64,000 nt of DNA, taken from the NCBI RefSeq assembly GCF_001746415.1, contig NZ_MEHJ01000001.1, positions 3,431,001 through 3,495,000 of the forward strand, in the 5' to 3' direction. The translations under genes and the position numbers were made by a program. The notes below the pieces were generated by a model, which was not told the origin of the DNA, did no database searches, and was given only the letters and a program-made list of their open reading frames with translations. Source of the DNA: Streptomyces agglomeratus (GTDB taxonomy: Bacteria; Actinomycetota; Actinomycetes; Streptomycetales; Streptomycetaceae). Position 1 is the stretch's first letter. Every line of letters begins with the position of its first letter. Shown here piece after piece: positions 51,567 to 63,841 of the stretch.

Positions 51567-51943
51567 TGCAGGCGCGATCACGTAACCACTATAACCGGTT
51601 AGCGCAATCCCGGCTCGCCGACCGCCCGACGCGATCGGCCCAACGCCCCTTTCGCGGCCCGACTTACCGGGCCGACTTTCGTGGCCCACTTTCCGGGCCG
51701 ACCGGCATGACGGGATCCGGTCGCCGTCCGGCATCCGGACGATCCGTACGACGGGGACAGCCGGACCCGCCCGAGGGCGACGGATCGGCCTCCGTCGAAT
51801 CCGCGCCCACCGCTTTGCGCGCCCACCGAATCCGCGCCCCACGGAATCGCGCGCCCACCGAAGCTCTGACTTGGCTCAAGTGGGGGGCGGCGCGCCCCGC
51901 ATGGCGCCATGGTGCCTTGACCGGACCGACCGACGGGGGACAC
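51567..51943. other. 377-base intergenic region with degenerate GC-rich repeats
   Basis: This divergent gap holds the TAACCGGTTA palindrome next to the CGNR start. It also has a stretch of repeated GGGCCGACTTTC-like units (51655-51700) and three to four copies of GCGCCCACCG..AATCC (51800-51860). No coding region can be supported. Promoters for both flanking genes should lie here, but none is clear. Confidence 0.5.
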
Positions 51944-52462
51944 ATGAAGAACGCTGTACGCCCGGCCGGCGCGGCACTCGCCGCGTTCACCTTTCTCGCC
52001 GGCACGGCCGCCTGCACCACACCATCAGCGCCGGAGTCACCTCCCAGGGCGGTGAGCACCCTGCCCCGCAAGACTCACGAGCCCGGCCCGCCCAGCGAGC
52101 AGCAACTCAGTGACGCGGCAACGGCGGCCCTGACCGATTCCGACGCGCTCTCCGACGCGGGCACGTTCGTACTGTCGGCGGCCGGCGGTATCGACGGCTC
52201 CGACAACCAGAGCCAGATCGAACCCGGCACCCGCCTTGCCGTCGAGGCCGCCTGCGCGGGCCGGGGCTCGGTGACCCTCACCGTCACCTCGGGCAGCGCC
52301 GAGACCCGGCGGCGCCTCGACTGCGGCGACACGCCACACGCGAAGACCTTCCCCTTCACCACTCGCGCGGACTCGATCTTCTTCGCCGTCGACCGGGGCG
52401 CGGCCACGCACGGCGGGCTCGCGTACCTCGCGTACCGCCGTCCGGCATCCGAACACCGGTGA
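51944..52462 (+). CDS. Putative secreted lipoprotein of unknown function (172 aa)
   Basis: I do not recognise the family. The N-terminus MKNAVRPAGAALAAFTFLAG is a signal peptide, ending in AGTAAC, a weak lipobox with Cys at 24. The mature part has a Pro/Ser linker and a beta-rich domain (about 85-165) with two cysteines (AACAGRG, RLDCGDT) that could form a disulphide. The ATG has GGGGGA ahead. It stands alone between the CGNR regulator and the aminopeptidase. Confidence 0.65.
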   Translation: MKNAVRPAGAALAAFTFLAGTAACTTPSAPESPPRAVSTLPRKTHEPGPPSEQQLSDAATAALTDSDALSDAGTFVLSAAGGIDGSDNQSQIEPGTRLAVEAACAGRGSVTLTVTSGSAETRRRLDCGDTPHAKTFPFTTRADSIFFAVDRGAATHGGLAYLAYRRPASEHR

Positions 52463-54001
<1,539 letters not shown>

Positions 54002-54004
<3 letters not shown>

Positions 54005-54080
54005 TCCCCGGCAGTCGCCTGTGATGCCCGGCGGCACCGCCGGTGATCCCCGGCAGTCCCTTGTGATCCCCGGCGCCGCG
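54002..54080 (+). repeat. Tandem repeat beginning at the aminopeptidase stop codon
   Basis: Four units starting TGATCCCCGGC (one TGATGCCCGGC) at 54002, 54022, 54044 and 54064, so units are 20-22 bp. The first TGA is the native stop. Confidence 0.85.
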
Positions 54081-54119
54081 GCTGGTCCGCCGCGGCCGCA
54101 CGGCTCGTGAACCCCACCT

Positions 54120-54153
54120 GTACGGCCCGGCCCCGGCGGGGGCCGGGCCGTAC
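54120..54153. terminator. Bidirectional terminator between aminopeptidase and ABC permease
   Basis: Perfect 15-base arms (54120-54134 and 54139-54153) with the loop GGCG. It lies between convergent genes and can serve both. Confidence 0.85.
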
Positions 54154-54164
54154 GGCGCCGTCTC

Positions 54165-55070
54165 TCAGGCCGTGATGTCCTTCGTCGTGAAGCGCGCCCA
54201 GGCGGCGGAGCCGAACACCGCCGCGTACAGCGCCTGGAGCCGGAGATTGTCGATCACGCCGTCCCAGGGGACCGGCTCGCGCAGCAGGTCGGCGAAGGAC
54301 AGCCAGTGGTTCGGGAAGAGGTACGGGTGCAGCGCGTCCAGTTGCGGGATCGCGTTCACGATCTGCACCGTGATCAGCAGCCCGACCGTCGCCGCCATCG
54401 CCGCGATGCCGCTGTTGGTGAGAGTCGAGAGGAACAGGCCGATCGCCGCTATCCCGACCAGCGAAGCCGCCACGACCACCGCGATCAGCAGGGCCCGAAG
54501 CAGGCCGTCACCGAACCCGATGCGCGTACCGGAGATCGTCGTGACGTCGCCCAGCGGGAACAGCACGGCCCCCGTGACCACCGCCGATACCGCCACGACC
54601 AGGGTCGCCACCAGGCAGAAGACCATCGTGGAAGCGAACTTGGCGAGCAGCAGCCGGGTCCGGCCGGCCGGCGCGACCAGCAGATAGCGCAGCGTGCCCG
54701 CGTTCGCCTCGCCCGCCACCGCGTCGCCGGCGACGACGCCGACGGTCATGGGCAGGAAGACGGGGAGGGTCGCGGCCAGGGCCGCGAAGACCAGGAAGAG
54801 CCCGTTGCCGGTGACCTGGGTGAGGAAGGCCGGGCCCGCGGCGCCTCCGCCTCCGCCGCCACCGGACGGCGAACCGTCGCCCGCCCCGGTCTTCACGGCG
54901 ATGGCGATGAGTACGGGTACGGCCGCCAGCACCCCCAGCAGCGCGAGCGTGCGCCAGCGCCGGAACGTGAGGGTCAGCTCGGACCGGAAGAGGCCGAGGG
55001 TCCACAGTGGGCTGCGGCCCCGCGCACTCTCCTCCGGCCGCGGCCGCACTTCCGGTTCAGCCCGCGACAT
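54165..55070 (-). CDS. ABC-2 type exporter membrane subunit (301 aa)
   Basis: About six hydrophobic helices (for example LALLGVLAAVPVLIAIAV, NGLFLVFAALAATLPVFLPM, ALLIAVVVAASLVGIAAIGL). A glycine run (residues about 69-78) lies in the first external loop. The segment TLRYLLVAPAGRTRLLLAKF matches the coupling helix region of ABC-2 permeases. It overlaps the ATPase gene by 14 bases, so they form one exporter. Substrate unknown. Confidence 0.87.
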   Translation of the reverse strand: MSRAEPEVRPRPEESARGRSPLWTLGLFRSELTLTFRRWRTLALLGVLAAVPVLIAIAVKTGAGDGSPSGGGGGGGAAGPAFLTQVTGNGLFLVFAALAATLPVFLPMTVGVVAGDAVAGEANAGTLRYLLVAPAGRTRLLLAKFASTMVFCLVATLVVAVSAVVTGAVLFPLGDVTTISGTRIGFGDGLLRALLIAVVVAASLVGIAAIGLFLSTLTNSGIAAMAATVGLLITVQIVNAIPQLDALHPYLFPNHWLSFADLLREPVPWDGVIDNLRLQALYAAVFGSAAWARFTTKDITA

Positions 55071-56010
55071 CGAAACCGTCCCCCGTCAGTGCCACGAACG
55101 CGTCCTCCAGCGAGGCCCGTTCGACGCCGAAGGACCTCACCCGTACTCCGTCCCGCACGAGTGCGGTGTTGAGGTCCGCCAGGTCCGTGTCTCCCGGCGG
55201 CAGTTCCCCGGTGACCCGCTCCCGCGTGACATCGAGGCCAGTGACGCCCAGCTCCTTGAGCACCCGCGTGGCGTCCGCCGTGTCCGGTGTGGTGACGGCG
55301 AGCCGCCCACGCGCCCCTGCCGCCAGCTCGGCGACGGTGCCCTGGACGACGAGCCGCCCCCGGGCCATCACCGCCGCGTGCGTGCACACCTGCTCGATCT
55401 CGTCGAGCAGGTGCGAGGAGAGGAAGATCGTCGTACCCTCCGCCGCCAGCTCACGCACCAGCGAGCGGATCTCGCGCATGCCCTGCGGGTCGAGACCGTT
55501 CGTCGGCTCGTCGAGCACGAGCAGCTTGCGCGGCTGGAGAAGCGCGGACGCGAGCCCGAGCCGCTGCTTCATCCCGAGCGAGTACGCCTTGGCCTTCTTG
55601 CCGCCGGCCGCCGTCAAACCCACCCGGTCCAGCGCGGCCGCGACGCGCGCGCGGCGGGTGCGCGGATCGGCCGCCGGGTCGGCCGCGTCGTAACGGATCA
55701 GGTTGTCGCGGCCCGACAGGAACCCGTACAGCGCCGGCCCCTCGATGAGCGCGCCCACCTGCGGCAGGACGGCGCGGGCGGCGCGCGGAACGGGCCGGCC
55801 GAGCAGGGTCGCCGTACCCGAGGTCGGTTCGATCAGCCCCATCAGCATCCGGATGGTGGTCGTCTTCCCCGAGCCGTTGGGCCCGAGGAAGCCGAAGACA
55901 CTGCCGGCGGGCACGGTGAGATCGAGGCCGTCGACGGCGAGCTGCCCGCCGCGGAAGCGTTTCGTGAGCCCACGTGTGGCGATGACGGCCTCACTCTCCA
56001 CGGCGGACAC
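55057..56010 (-). CDS. ABC transporter ATPase (317 aa)
   Basis: Walker A LGPNGSGKTTTIRM (about 43-56), signature YSLGMKQRLGLASAL (about 143-157), Walker B LLVLDEPTNGLDPQGM and switch His SSHLLDE. A C-terminal accessory domain (about 235-317) is typical of ABC-2 exporters. GTG 56010 (MSAVESEAVIATRGLTKRF). Operon with the permease; the LolA-like gene upstream on the same strand may be part of the same unit. Confidence 0.92.
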   Translation of the reverse strand: MSAVESEAVIATRGLTKRFRGGQLAVDGLDLTVPAGSVFGFLGPNGSGKTTTIRMLMGLIEPTSGTATLLGRPVPRAARAVLPQVGALIEGPALYGFLSGRDNLIRYDAADPAADPRTRRARVAAALDRVGLTAAGGKKAKAYSLGMKQRLGLASALLQPRKLLVLDEPTNGLDPQGMREIRSLVRELAAEGTTIFLSSHLLDEIEQVCTHAAVMARGRLVVQGTVAELAAGARGRLAVTTPDTADATRVLKELGVTGLDVTRERVTGELPPGDTDLADLNTALVRDGVRVRSFGVERASLEDAFVALTGDGFDVAG

Positions 56011-56017
56011 CCCCGTC

Positions 56018-56095
56018 CCGTACCTGCTCGCTCGTCCGCTACCTGCTCGCCGTTTACTTGCTCAGCCGTTACCTGCTCGGCCGTTGCCTGCTCAG
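56018..56095 (-). repeat. Tandem repeat spanning the stop of the LolA-like gene
   Basis: Five units of CCGTTACCTGCTCRG type, 14-18 bp each, at 56018, 56036, 56050, 56066 and 56081. The last contains the LolA-like stop (TGA on the minus strand, 56094-56092). They fill the whole gap to the ABC ATPase gene. Confidence 0.85.
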
Positions 56096-57348
56096 CCGGC
56101 CGCGTTCGCGGCCTTGACCAGTGCTTCCTTGGTGACCGCGCCGACGTACACCTTGCCGTCGTCCGTCATCAGCGCGTTGACGAGGCGGGTCTTGAACACC
56201 GTGCCCGAGCCGAACTCGCCGGACACCTTGTCACCCAGGGCGTCCATGAACTGCTCGGCCTCCGGCGGCAGTTCGCCCTTCTCCGGCGCCTTGACCCCGG
56301 CTTCGCCGCCGGGGGACGAGATCTCGGCGACCGAGGTCCAGCCCTCGCCGATCACGTTGAGCCCCTCGAAGTCCTTCAGGTCCTCCTGGCCCTTGAAGTC
56401 CTTCCCGTGCCCCTTGAACTCCTTCTCGGGGGAGTCCAGCTCGTCGGCCTCGGTCACCTTCACGCCCTTGGGCGGGCTGAACTCGAAGGTGTCCGCGGAC
56501 GGCTTCCCGAAGTCGACCTTCGTGAAGCCCGCGTCGATCGCGGCCTTGCCGCCGCTGCTCGGCGTGAGCGTGAACTTGAGCGGTACGCCGTGCTCGGCGT
56601 CGACCGCGATCCGGATGGCCCCGATCGTCGAACCGGACTGCTTGGGCTTGATGAGCAGCTGGTACGCGTCCCGGCCCGCGACCTGCGCCGTACCGTCGAC
56701 CGTCACCGACGTGGTCTCGTCCGCGGCCTTCAGCGCCTCTTCGGCCAGACCCTTGGGGGTCGTCGGGAGGCCCTCGGGCAGCTGCTCGTGCCGACCGGAG
56801 TCCTTGCCCGAGCCCTTGCCGGAATCCCCGGCGCCCTCCGGCGCCTTGGCGTGGAATGCCTCGTTCGAGGCGCTGTCGTACGCCCAGACCTCACCGGCGT
56901 TGTGGATCAGGCTGTACTCCGCCGCCTTGCCCATGATCGAGAGGCGCTGGCGGTCCGGGCCGTCGGCCGCGACGCGCAGCGTGTGCGTACCGGAGGCGAG
57001 TTCCATCAGCTTGGCCTGCGGATCAGCGGCGGAACCCTCGCCGCCGGTCCCGCCCTCGGGCGCCAGGCTGCCGGCGATGCCGCCGAGCGAGGGAATGCCC
57101 AGGTCGGTGCTGATCTTCACGGTGCCGGAGAGCCGCTGCGTGTCCGACGCCGCGATCTTCTCGATCAGCTGCTGAGCGGTGATCTTCGGAAGGTCGGGGT
57201 CAGAGGAGTCGGCGAGCGCCGGGACGAGCCCGATGGTCGCCGCCGCCACCCCCGCCACCGCGACAGGGACGACGTAGCGCGCGGCCTTGCGGCGGTTCGC
57301 GGTGAAGTCCTTGCCCTCGGTGGTCTGTGCGCTGTCGTTCGGTGCCAT
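56092..57348 (-). CDS. LolA-fold secreted protein (418 aa)
   Basis: N-terminal hydrophobic anchor or signal (RRKAARYVVPVAVAGVAAAT, about 19-38), then PALADSSDPDLPKITAQQLI. The LolA/LppX-like half-barrel shows LSGTVKISTDLGIP, HTLRVAADGPDRQRLSIMG, NAGEVWAYDSASNEAFHAKA, YQLLIKPKQSGSTIGAIRIA and KFTLTPSSGG. Lys/Gly/Asp-rich linkers interrupt it. ATG 57348 has GGAGG ten bases ahead. In actinobacteria such proteins sit outside the membrane and may carry lipids or sense the envelope. Next to an ABC exporter, but a functional link is unproven. Confidence 0.78.
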   Translation of the reverse strand: MAPNDSAQTTEGKDFTANRRKAARYVVPVAVAGVAAATIGLVPALADSSDPDLPKITAQQLIEKIAASDTQRLSGTVKISTDLGIPSLGGIAGSLAPEGGTGGEGSAADPQAKLMELASGTHTLRVAADGPDRQRLSIMGKAAEYSLIHNAGEVWAYDSASNEAFHAKAPEGAGDSGKGSGKDSGRHEQLPEGLPTTPKGLAEEALKAADETTSVTVDGTAQVAGRDAYQLLIKPKQSGSTIGAIRIAVDAEHGVPLKFTLTPSSGGKAAIDAGFTKVDFGKPSADTFEFSPPKGVKVTEADELDSPEKEFKGHGKDFKGQEDLKDFEGLNVIGEGWTSVAEISSPGGEAGVKAPEKGELPPEAEQFMDALGDKVSGEFGSGTVFKTRLVNALMTDDGKVYVGAVTKEALVKAANAAG

Positions 57349-57580
57349 GTGTGCCCTACCTCCGTGGTTGGCGGCCGTCGTCCAGTTGCACTCGTCCACC
57401 CCGCGCCGCCATTCTCACCCGAATTGGTGTGGAGTGGTGGTCTCCATCAGACCAAACCGGCGGGCTGGAAGCGTCAGACCCCGGGATCAACTCCATCTAC
57501 TGCTCGGGGATGACATACGGCGCCGGCGCCTCCCCCGCCAGAGAGGGAAGACGCCGAGTGCCCCTTGCACGTAGTTGTGG

Positions 57581-58555
57581 CTAGCCCTGGATGAAGACGT
57601 AGTCCGCCTGGTACGGAACGGCCGCGACCGACCCCTCCTCGCAGCTCCCGGCCGGCGCCACGCCGCCCACCGTGTTCAGGCGCAGGATCTCGGTGGTCCG
57701 CGCCAGCAGCCCGCGCTTCTTGCCGGACTGCTCGGCCCTGAGGTCGAGTTCGGGGATGTTGCCCGCGCCGTTGGGGCTCCTGCTGATGAGCGAGCCGGTG
57801 ACCGCGCTGCGATCGGGCGCGATCCACTGCGGCGTACCGGAGTTGGGCCGTACGAAGGAGTGGTCGATGCCGCCGGCGAGTACGGCCCGTACGTCGCTCT
57901 GCTGGAACGCGCGCTTGCCGTCCGCCCCCTCCACGCACGCATAGATCTGCCTGCCCTTGAGGACCGGCGCCTGGAAGCTGCGCAGCGCGCGGTCGACGTC
58001 GAAGCCGTGGGTGACCCGGTGGAACTGGCCGCGCACCGCGCCGCCCGGGAAATCGGCGGTGTGCAGGTTGGTGTAGAAGCCGGCCGGGTTCGACGTGAAC
58101 TCCTTGAGCACCGCCGCGTCCGCGACCTCGACCGACCCGGTGGCGGTCCGCGCCGCGCCCTTGCCCCTGCCCTTGTCGAGCCGCGGGGTGAGGTCGATCC
58201 TGACGCCGCCGTTGACGCCCTTGCCACCCTGGTGGATGTGGAGCGCGGTCGGCTTGCCGGTGCCGCTCCACTTCACGGCGAAGGTCACCGTGGCGCCCTT
58301 GACCTCGACGAACTGCAACGCGGCGGCGTCCTGGTCACCGGCGGCGGGGCCACCCGGGACCGGCACCTCGTTGGCGGCGTTCAGGCTGGCGACGAAGTAC
58401 GACGCGCCGCTCCCGCTGCCGCCGCCGCTCCCACCGCCGTCATCGGCGACGGCCGGCGCCCCGGCGAGCGCGACGCCCGCCGCTGCCGCGACCGCGGTGA
58501 TGGCGATGACGACGCTGCCGCGCCGGCGAATGTGAGTCCTCGCGATACCGCTCAT
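57581..58555 (-). CDS. Secreted CHRD-domain protein (324 aa)
   Basis: A signal peptide (RRRGSVVIAITAVAAAAGVA.. PAVADD, about 10-38) and Gly/Ser linker precede the CHRD domain: ASYFVASLNAANEVPVPGGP, HIHQGGKGVNGGVRIDL, GFYTNLHTADFPGGAVRGQF. The HIH and NLHT histidines are the usual CHRD hallmarks. A C-terminal region (about 220-324) is unassigned and holds two cysteines. ATG 58555 has GGGGAGA ahead. Extracytoplasmic; function of the family is largely unknown. Confidence 0.8.
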   Translation of the reverse strand: MSGIARTHIRRRGSVVIAITAVAAAAGVALAGAPAVADDGGGSGGGSGSGASYFVASLNAANEVPVPGGPAAGDQDAAALQFVEVKGATVTFAVKWSGTGKPTALHIHQGGKGVNGGVRIDLTPRLDKGRGKGAARTATGSVEVADAAVLKEFTSNPAGFYTNLHTADFPGGAVRGQFHRVTHGFDVDRALRSFQAPVLKGRQIYACVEGADGKRAFQQSDVRAVLAGGIDHSFVRPNSGTPQWIAPDRSAVTGSLISRSPNGAGNIPELDLRAEQSGKKRGLLARTTEILRLNTVGGVAPAGSCEEGSVAAVPYQADYVFIQG

Positions 58556-58675
58556 GCCCGGAAATCTCCCCGTTCCGGCGCCGTCGCCCTGCTGCGCCGG
58601 CGTCCGGGCATGAGTACGCAGAGGATCCGCGTCCACACTCAACGCGACCATGTGACCTGGGTCACACTTGAGCCA

Positions 58676-59686
58676 CTAACCCGCGCGATGCACCACCGCG
58701 TCGCACAGCTCCTCCAGAGCCGACTTCGCGTAGCACTCCGGCAGCGGCGCGAGCGACGCCCTGGCGGCCTCGGCGTACTGGACAGTGTCCCGCCGCGCCT
58801 GCTCCAGCGCCGGGTGCGCGCGCAGCCGGCGCAGCACCTCGGCGAGCCGGGCGTCGTCCGAGAGGTCCCCGTCCAGCAGCGCGCACAGTTCGAGATCTTC
58901 CGGACGCCCGTGCTCGGCGGCCTGTGCGCGCAACAGCAGCACCGGAAGCGTGGGAATGCCCTCGCGCAGGTCCGTCCCCGGGGTCTTGCCGGACTCGTGG
59001 CTGTCGCTGGCGATGTCGAGTACGTCGTCGGCCAGCTGGAAGGCGGTGCCGAGGCGCTCCCCGTACTGGGTGAGGATGTCGACGACCCGCTCGTCGGCGC
59101 CGGACATCAGCGCACCGAAACGCCCCGAGACCGCGATCAGCGAGCCGGTCTTGCCCGCGATGACATCCAGGTAGTGCCCGACAGGCTCCTGGCCCTCGCG
59201 CGGGCCGGCCGTCTCCAGGATCTGGCCGGTGACCAGACGTTCGAACGCCTCCGCCTGGATCCGTACGGCCTCGGGCCCGAGGTCCGCCAGGATGTGCGAG
59301 GCCCGCGCGAAGAGGAAGTCGCCGGTGAGGACCGCGACCGAGTTGCCCCAGCGGGCATTGGCGCTGGCGACCCCGCGGCGTACGTCCGCCTCGTCCATCA
59401 CGTCGTCGTGGTACAGCGTCGCCAGATGCGTCAGTTCCACGACCACGGCGGAGGGCACGATGCCCGGCGCGTGGGGGTCACCGAACTGCGCGGCCAGCAT
59501 GACCAGCAGCGGCCGGAACCGCTTGCCCCCGGCCCGGACCAGATGCTGGGCGGCCTCCGTGATGAAGGGGACGTCGCTCTTGGTAGCGTCGAGGAGTCCC
59601 TCCTCGACGGCTGCCAGCCCGGCCTGGACATCGGTCTCAAGAGCCTGGTCCCGCACGCTCAGTCCGAACGGCCCGACGACGGTCAC
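58676..59686 (-). CDS. Trans-polyprenyl diphosphate synthase (336 aa)
   Basis: Builds a long prenyl diphosphate from IPP, probably the menaquinone side chain. First Asp-rich motif YHDDVMDEADVRRG (about 94-107), second ADDVLDIASDS (about 213-223), and KRFRPLLVML near residue 56. The chain-length position before the first motif has small residues, as in long-chain enzymes. GTG 59686 is eight bases after CAGGAG and gives the usual 336 residues; a GTG at 59695 lies too close to that site. Menaquinone is the quinone used by nuo complexes encoded on both sides. Confidence 0.88.
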   Translation of the reverse strand: MTVVGPFGLSVRDQALETDVQAGLAAVEEGLLDATKSDVPFITEAAQHLVRAGGKRFRPLLVMLAAQFGDPHAPGIVPSAVVVELTHLATLYHDDVMDEADVRRGVASANARWGNSVAVLTGDFLFARASHILADLGPEAVRIQAEAFERLVTGQILETAGPREGQEPVGHYLDVIAGKTGSLIAVSGRFGALMSGADERVVDILTQYGERLGTAFQLADDVLDIASDSHESGKTPGTDLREGIPTLPVLLLRAQAAEHGRPEDLELCALLDGDLSDDARLAEVLRRLRAHPALEQARRDTVQYAEAARASLAPLPECYAKSALEELCDAVVHRAG

Positions 59687-60239
59687 GAGGGTCACTCCTG
59701 TCTGCTGACGATCACACGGATTGTCGATGTGTCGCTGTCTTCACTCAAGTCAGCGTATCCGGTCGCGTTTCGATCACAGTGAGCGCCTTCCCGTCGCCCC
59801 GAGCACAGTCCGAAGGGCGCCGGTATCCACCCTTCTCGCCGAAAACCAGCAGGAACACACGCTTTGCCCTGAGTCGTGTCCAGCACCCTGTCCGGCACCG
59901 ACTCCGGCACCGGTCCAGCACCCGGCCCGACACCCCGAACGGCCCGCCGAGCGCCCCGAAACGGCCACCGGACCGCCCCCAGAGACGATCATGCCCTCCG
60001 CGGACAGCCTCTGCGGCCCGATGGCGCCGTCCGGCCTGTCGGCGCCGCCCCGACCGAGCCGGCGCGGTGGTGCCGCCGTCTGCGGACCGGGGGCGGATGA
60101 GGCCGGACGGAGACCGGCCCCGACAGCCCCGAGCGGACCAGGGCTTTCCCGGACATCGCACACTCTTTGGGCACTGCCGTCGCAGGCAGCGGCCACGTAA
60201 CGTGTTGTCTTCCACGACCTGGAAAGCGAGGCAGCACCG
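59687..60239. other. 553-base divergent intergenic region
   Basis: Between the prenyl synthase (-) and fumarylacetoacetase (+). 59880-59990 is a degenerate CCGGCACC/CCCGAC-rich repeat. An 11-base palindrome CACGTAACGTG lies at 60194-60204, about 36 bases before the fumarylacetoacetase start, and CTGCC/GGCAG flanks it. Open frames here have no ribosome site or recognisable family. It probably holds two promoters and perhaps an operator. Confidence 0.5.
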
Positions 60240-61466
60240 ATGCCCGAGCAGAGCCCGCTCGACCTGGCCGAAGGCGACCTCTTCGGCCCGCACAACCTCC
60301 CCTACGGCGTCTTCTCCACCCCGGACGAGCCAGAGCGCCGCCGGGTCGGTGTCCGTATCGGCGGCCATGTGCTGGACGCGGGGGCGGCGGCGCTCGCCCT
60401 GGGCTCTCCGTACGCCGCGCTGCTCGCCCAGCCGTCGCTCAACCCGCTCCTCGCGGCGGGGCGTACCGCTTGGCGCGATGTACGCCGGGCGCTCACCGCG
60501 TGGGTGACGAGCCCGGCCCACCGCGCCGACATCGAGCCCCTGCTGCATCCCGTCACGGGCGTCACACTGCACCTTCCGTACGACGTGGCCGACTACGTCG
60601 ACTTCTACGCGAGCGAGCACCACGCCACGAACGTCGGCCGGATCTTCCGGCCCGACGGCGACGCGCTCACCCCCAACTGGAAGCACCTGCCCATCGGTTA
60701 CCACGGCCGGGCCGGCACGGTCGTGGTGTCCGGTACGGATGTGGTGCGCCCCAGCGGCCAGCGCAAGGCCCCCGCCGACCCGGCCCCGGCCTTCGGCCCT
60801 TCCGTCAAGCTCGACATCGAGGCGGAGGTCGGCTTCGTCGTCGGCACCCCTTCGGCCCACGGCACCCCGGTCCCGCTCACCGACTTCCGGGAGCACGTCT
60901 TCGGACTGTTCCTGCTCAACGACTGGTCGGCCCGGGACATCCAGGCGTGGGAGTACGTCCCCCTCGGCCCCTTCCTCGGCAAGTCCTTCGCCACGTCGGT
61001 GTCGGCGTGGGTGACGCCGCTCGAAGCCCTTGACGCGGCTCAGGTGGCGCCGCCGGCCCGGGACTTCCCCCTCCTCCCCTACCTCGACGACTCCCACGAG
61101 GAGGAGCCCGGCGGCTACGACGTGCGCATCGAGGTGAAGATCAACGGCGAGGTGGTCTCGGCTCCCCCGTTCTCCACGATGTACTGGACGGCGGCGCAGC
61201 AGCTGGCGCAGATGACGGCGAACGGAGCGTCGCTGCGTACGGGCGACCTCTTCGGCTCCGGGACGGTCAGCGGCCCCGAGGTGAACCAGCGGGGCTCCCT
61301 CCTGGAACTCACTTGGAACGGCCGCGACCCGATCGAACTCACCACCGGCAAGCGGACCTTCCTGGAGGACGGCGACGAGGTGACGATGACGGCGTGGGCG
61401 CCGGGTCCGCACGGGACGAGGGTCGGCCTGGGCGAGGTAACGGGCCGGATCACCCCAGCCATCTAG
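60240..61466 (+). CDS. fahA: Fumarylacetoacetase (408 aa)
   Basis: Last enzyme of tyrosine/homogentisate breakdown, splitting fumarylacetoacetate to fumarate and acetoacetate. The metal/active-site segments are VDFYASEHHATNVGR (Asp and catalytic His, about 120-134), DIEAEVGFVVG (about 196-206), LLNDWSARDIQAWEYVPLGP and FLGKSFATSVS. The N-terminal SH3-like domain GVFSTPDEPERRRVGVRIGG is normal. The ATG has GAGG ahead. No other homogentisate gene is in the window. Confidence 0.92.
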   Translation: MPEQSPLDLAEGDLFGPHNLPYGVFSTPDEPERRRVGVRIGGHVLDAGAAALALGSPYAALLAQPSLNPLLAAGRTAWRDVRRALTAWVTSPAHRADIEPLLHPVTGVTLHLPYDVADYVDFYASEHHATNVGRIFRPDGDALTPNWKHLPIGYHGRAGTVVVSGTDVVRPSGQRKAPADPAPAFGPSVKLDIEAEVGFVVGTPSAHGTPVPLTDFREHVFGLFLLNDWSARDIQAWEYVPLGPFLGKSFATSVSAWVTPLEALDAAQVAPPARDFPLLPYLDDSHEEEPGGYDVRIEVKINGEVVSAPPFSTMYWTAAQQLAQMTANGASLRTGDLFGSGTVSGPEVNQRGSLLELTWNGRDPIELTTGKRTFLEDGDEVTMTAWAPGPHGTRVGLGEVTGRITPAI

Positions 61467-61641
61467 CCCTTCCGCCTGCCACGCGCCGGTGGGGCGGGGC
61501 GGGTGGGTGCCGGTGGGCGGTGCCGGTCGGGCGGTGGCGGGTGGACGGGAGCGGGTGGACGGGTGCCGCGCAGCACCCGGCCCGACGCCGGACCGGGCCC
61601 CCGCTCTCGTCCGGCGTCGTCCGAGGACCCGGCGCGCCGGT

Positions 61642-63702
<2,061 letters not shown>

Positions 63703-63776
63703 CGCCCTGTCCCCCGTACGTACCGTGCCCGGCTCCCCACGATAGGGGCACCCACTGACACTCCCGCCCGAAAGCA

Positions 63777-63813
63777 GCCGCCCGGCACCCCTACGAGGAG
63801 GGCGCCGGGCGGC
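63777..63813 (-). terminator. Terminator after the second nuoN
   Basis: Fourteen-base arms (63777-63790 and 63800-63813) with one plus-strand A/C mismatch that becomes a G-U wobble in minus-strand RNA. Located 28 bases after the nuoN stop. Confidence 0.7.
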
Positions 63814-63841
63814 GGTCGCGCGGATGGGACAGGCCGTACGG

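Noticed and set aside
51592..51601. TAACCGGTTA as a confirmed operator of the CGNR regulator
   Set aside because: A ten-base palindrome in GC-rich DNA is suggestive, but there is no second copy before another gene to support it.
59721..60200. Several open frames in the gap before fumarylacetoacetase
   Set aside because: They lack ribosome sites, overlap each other on both strands and have Pro/Arg-rich shadow composition.
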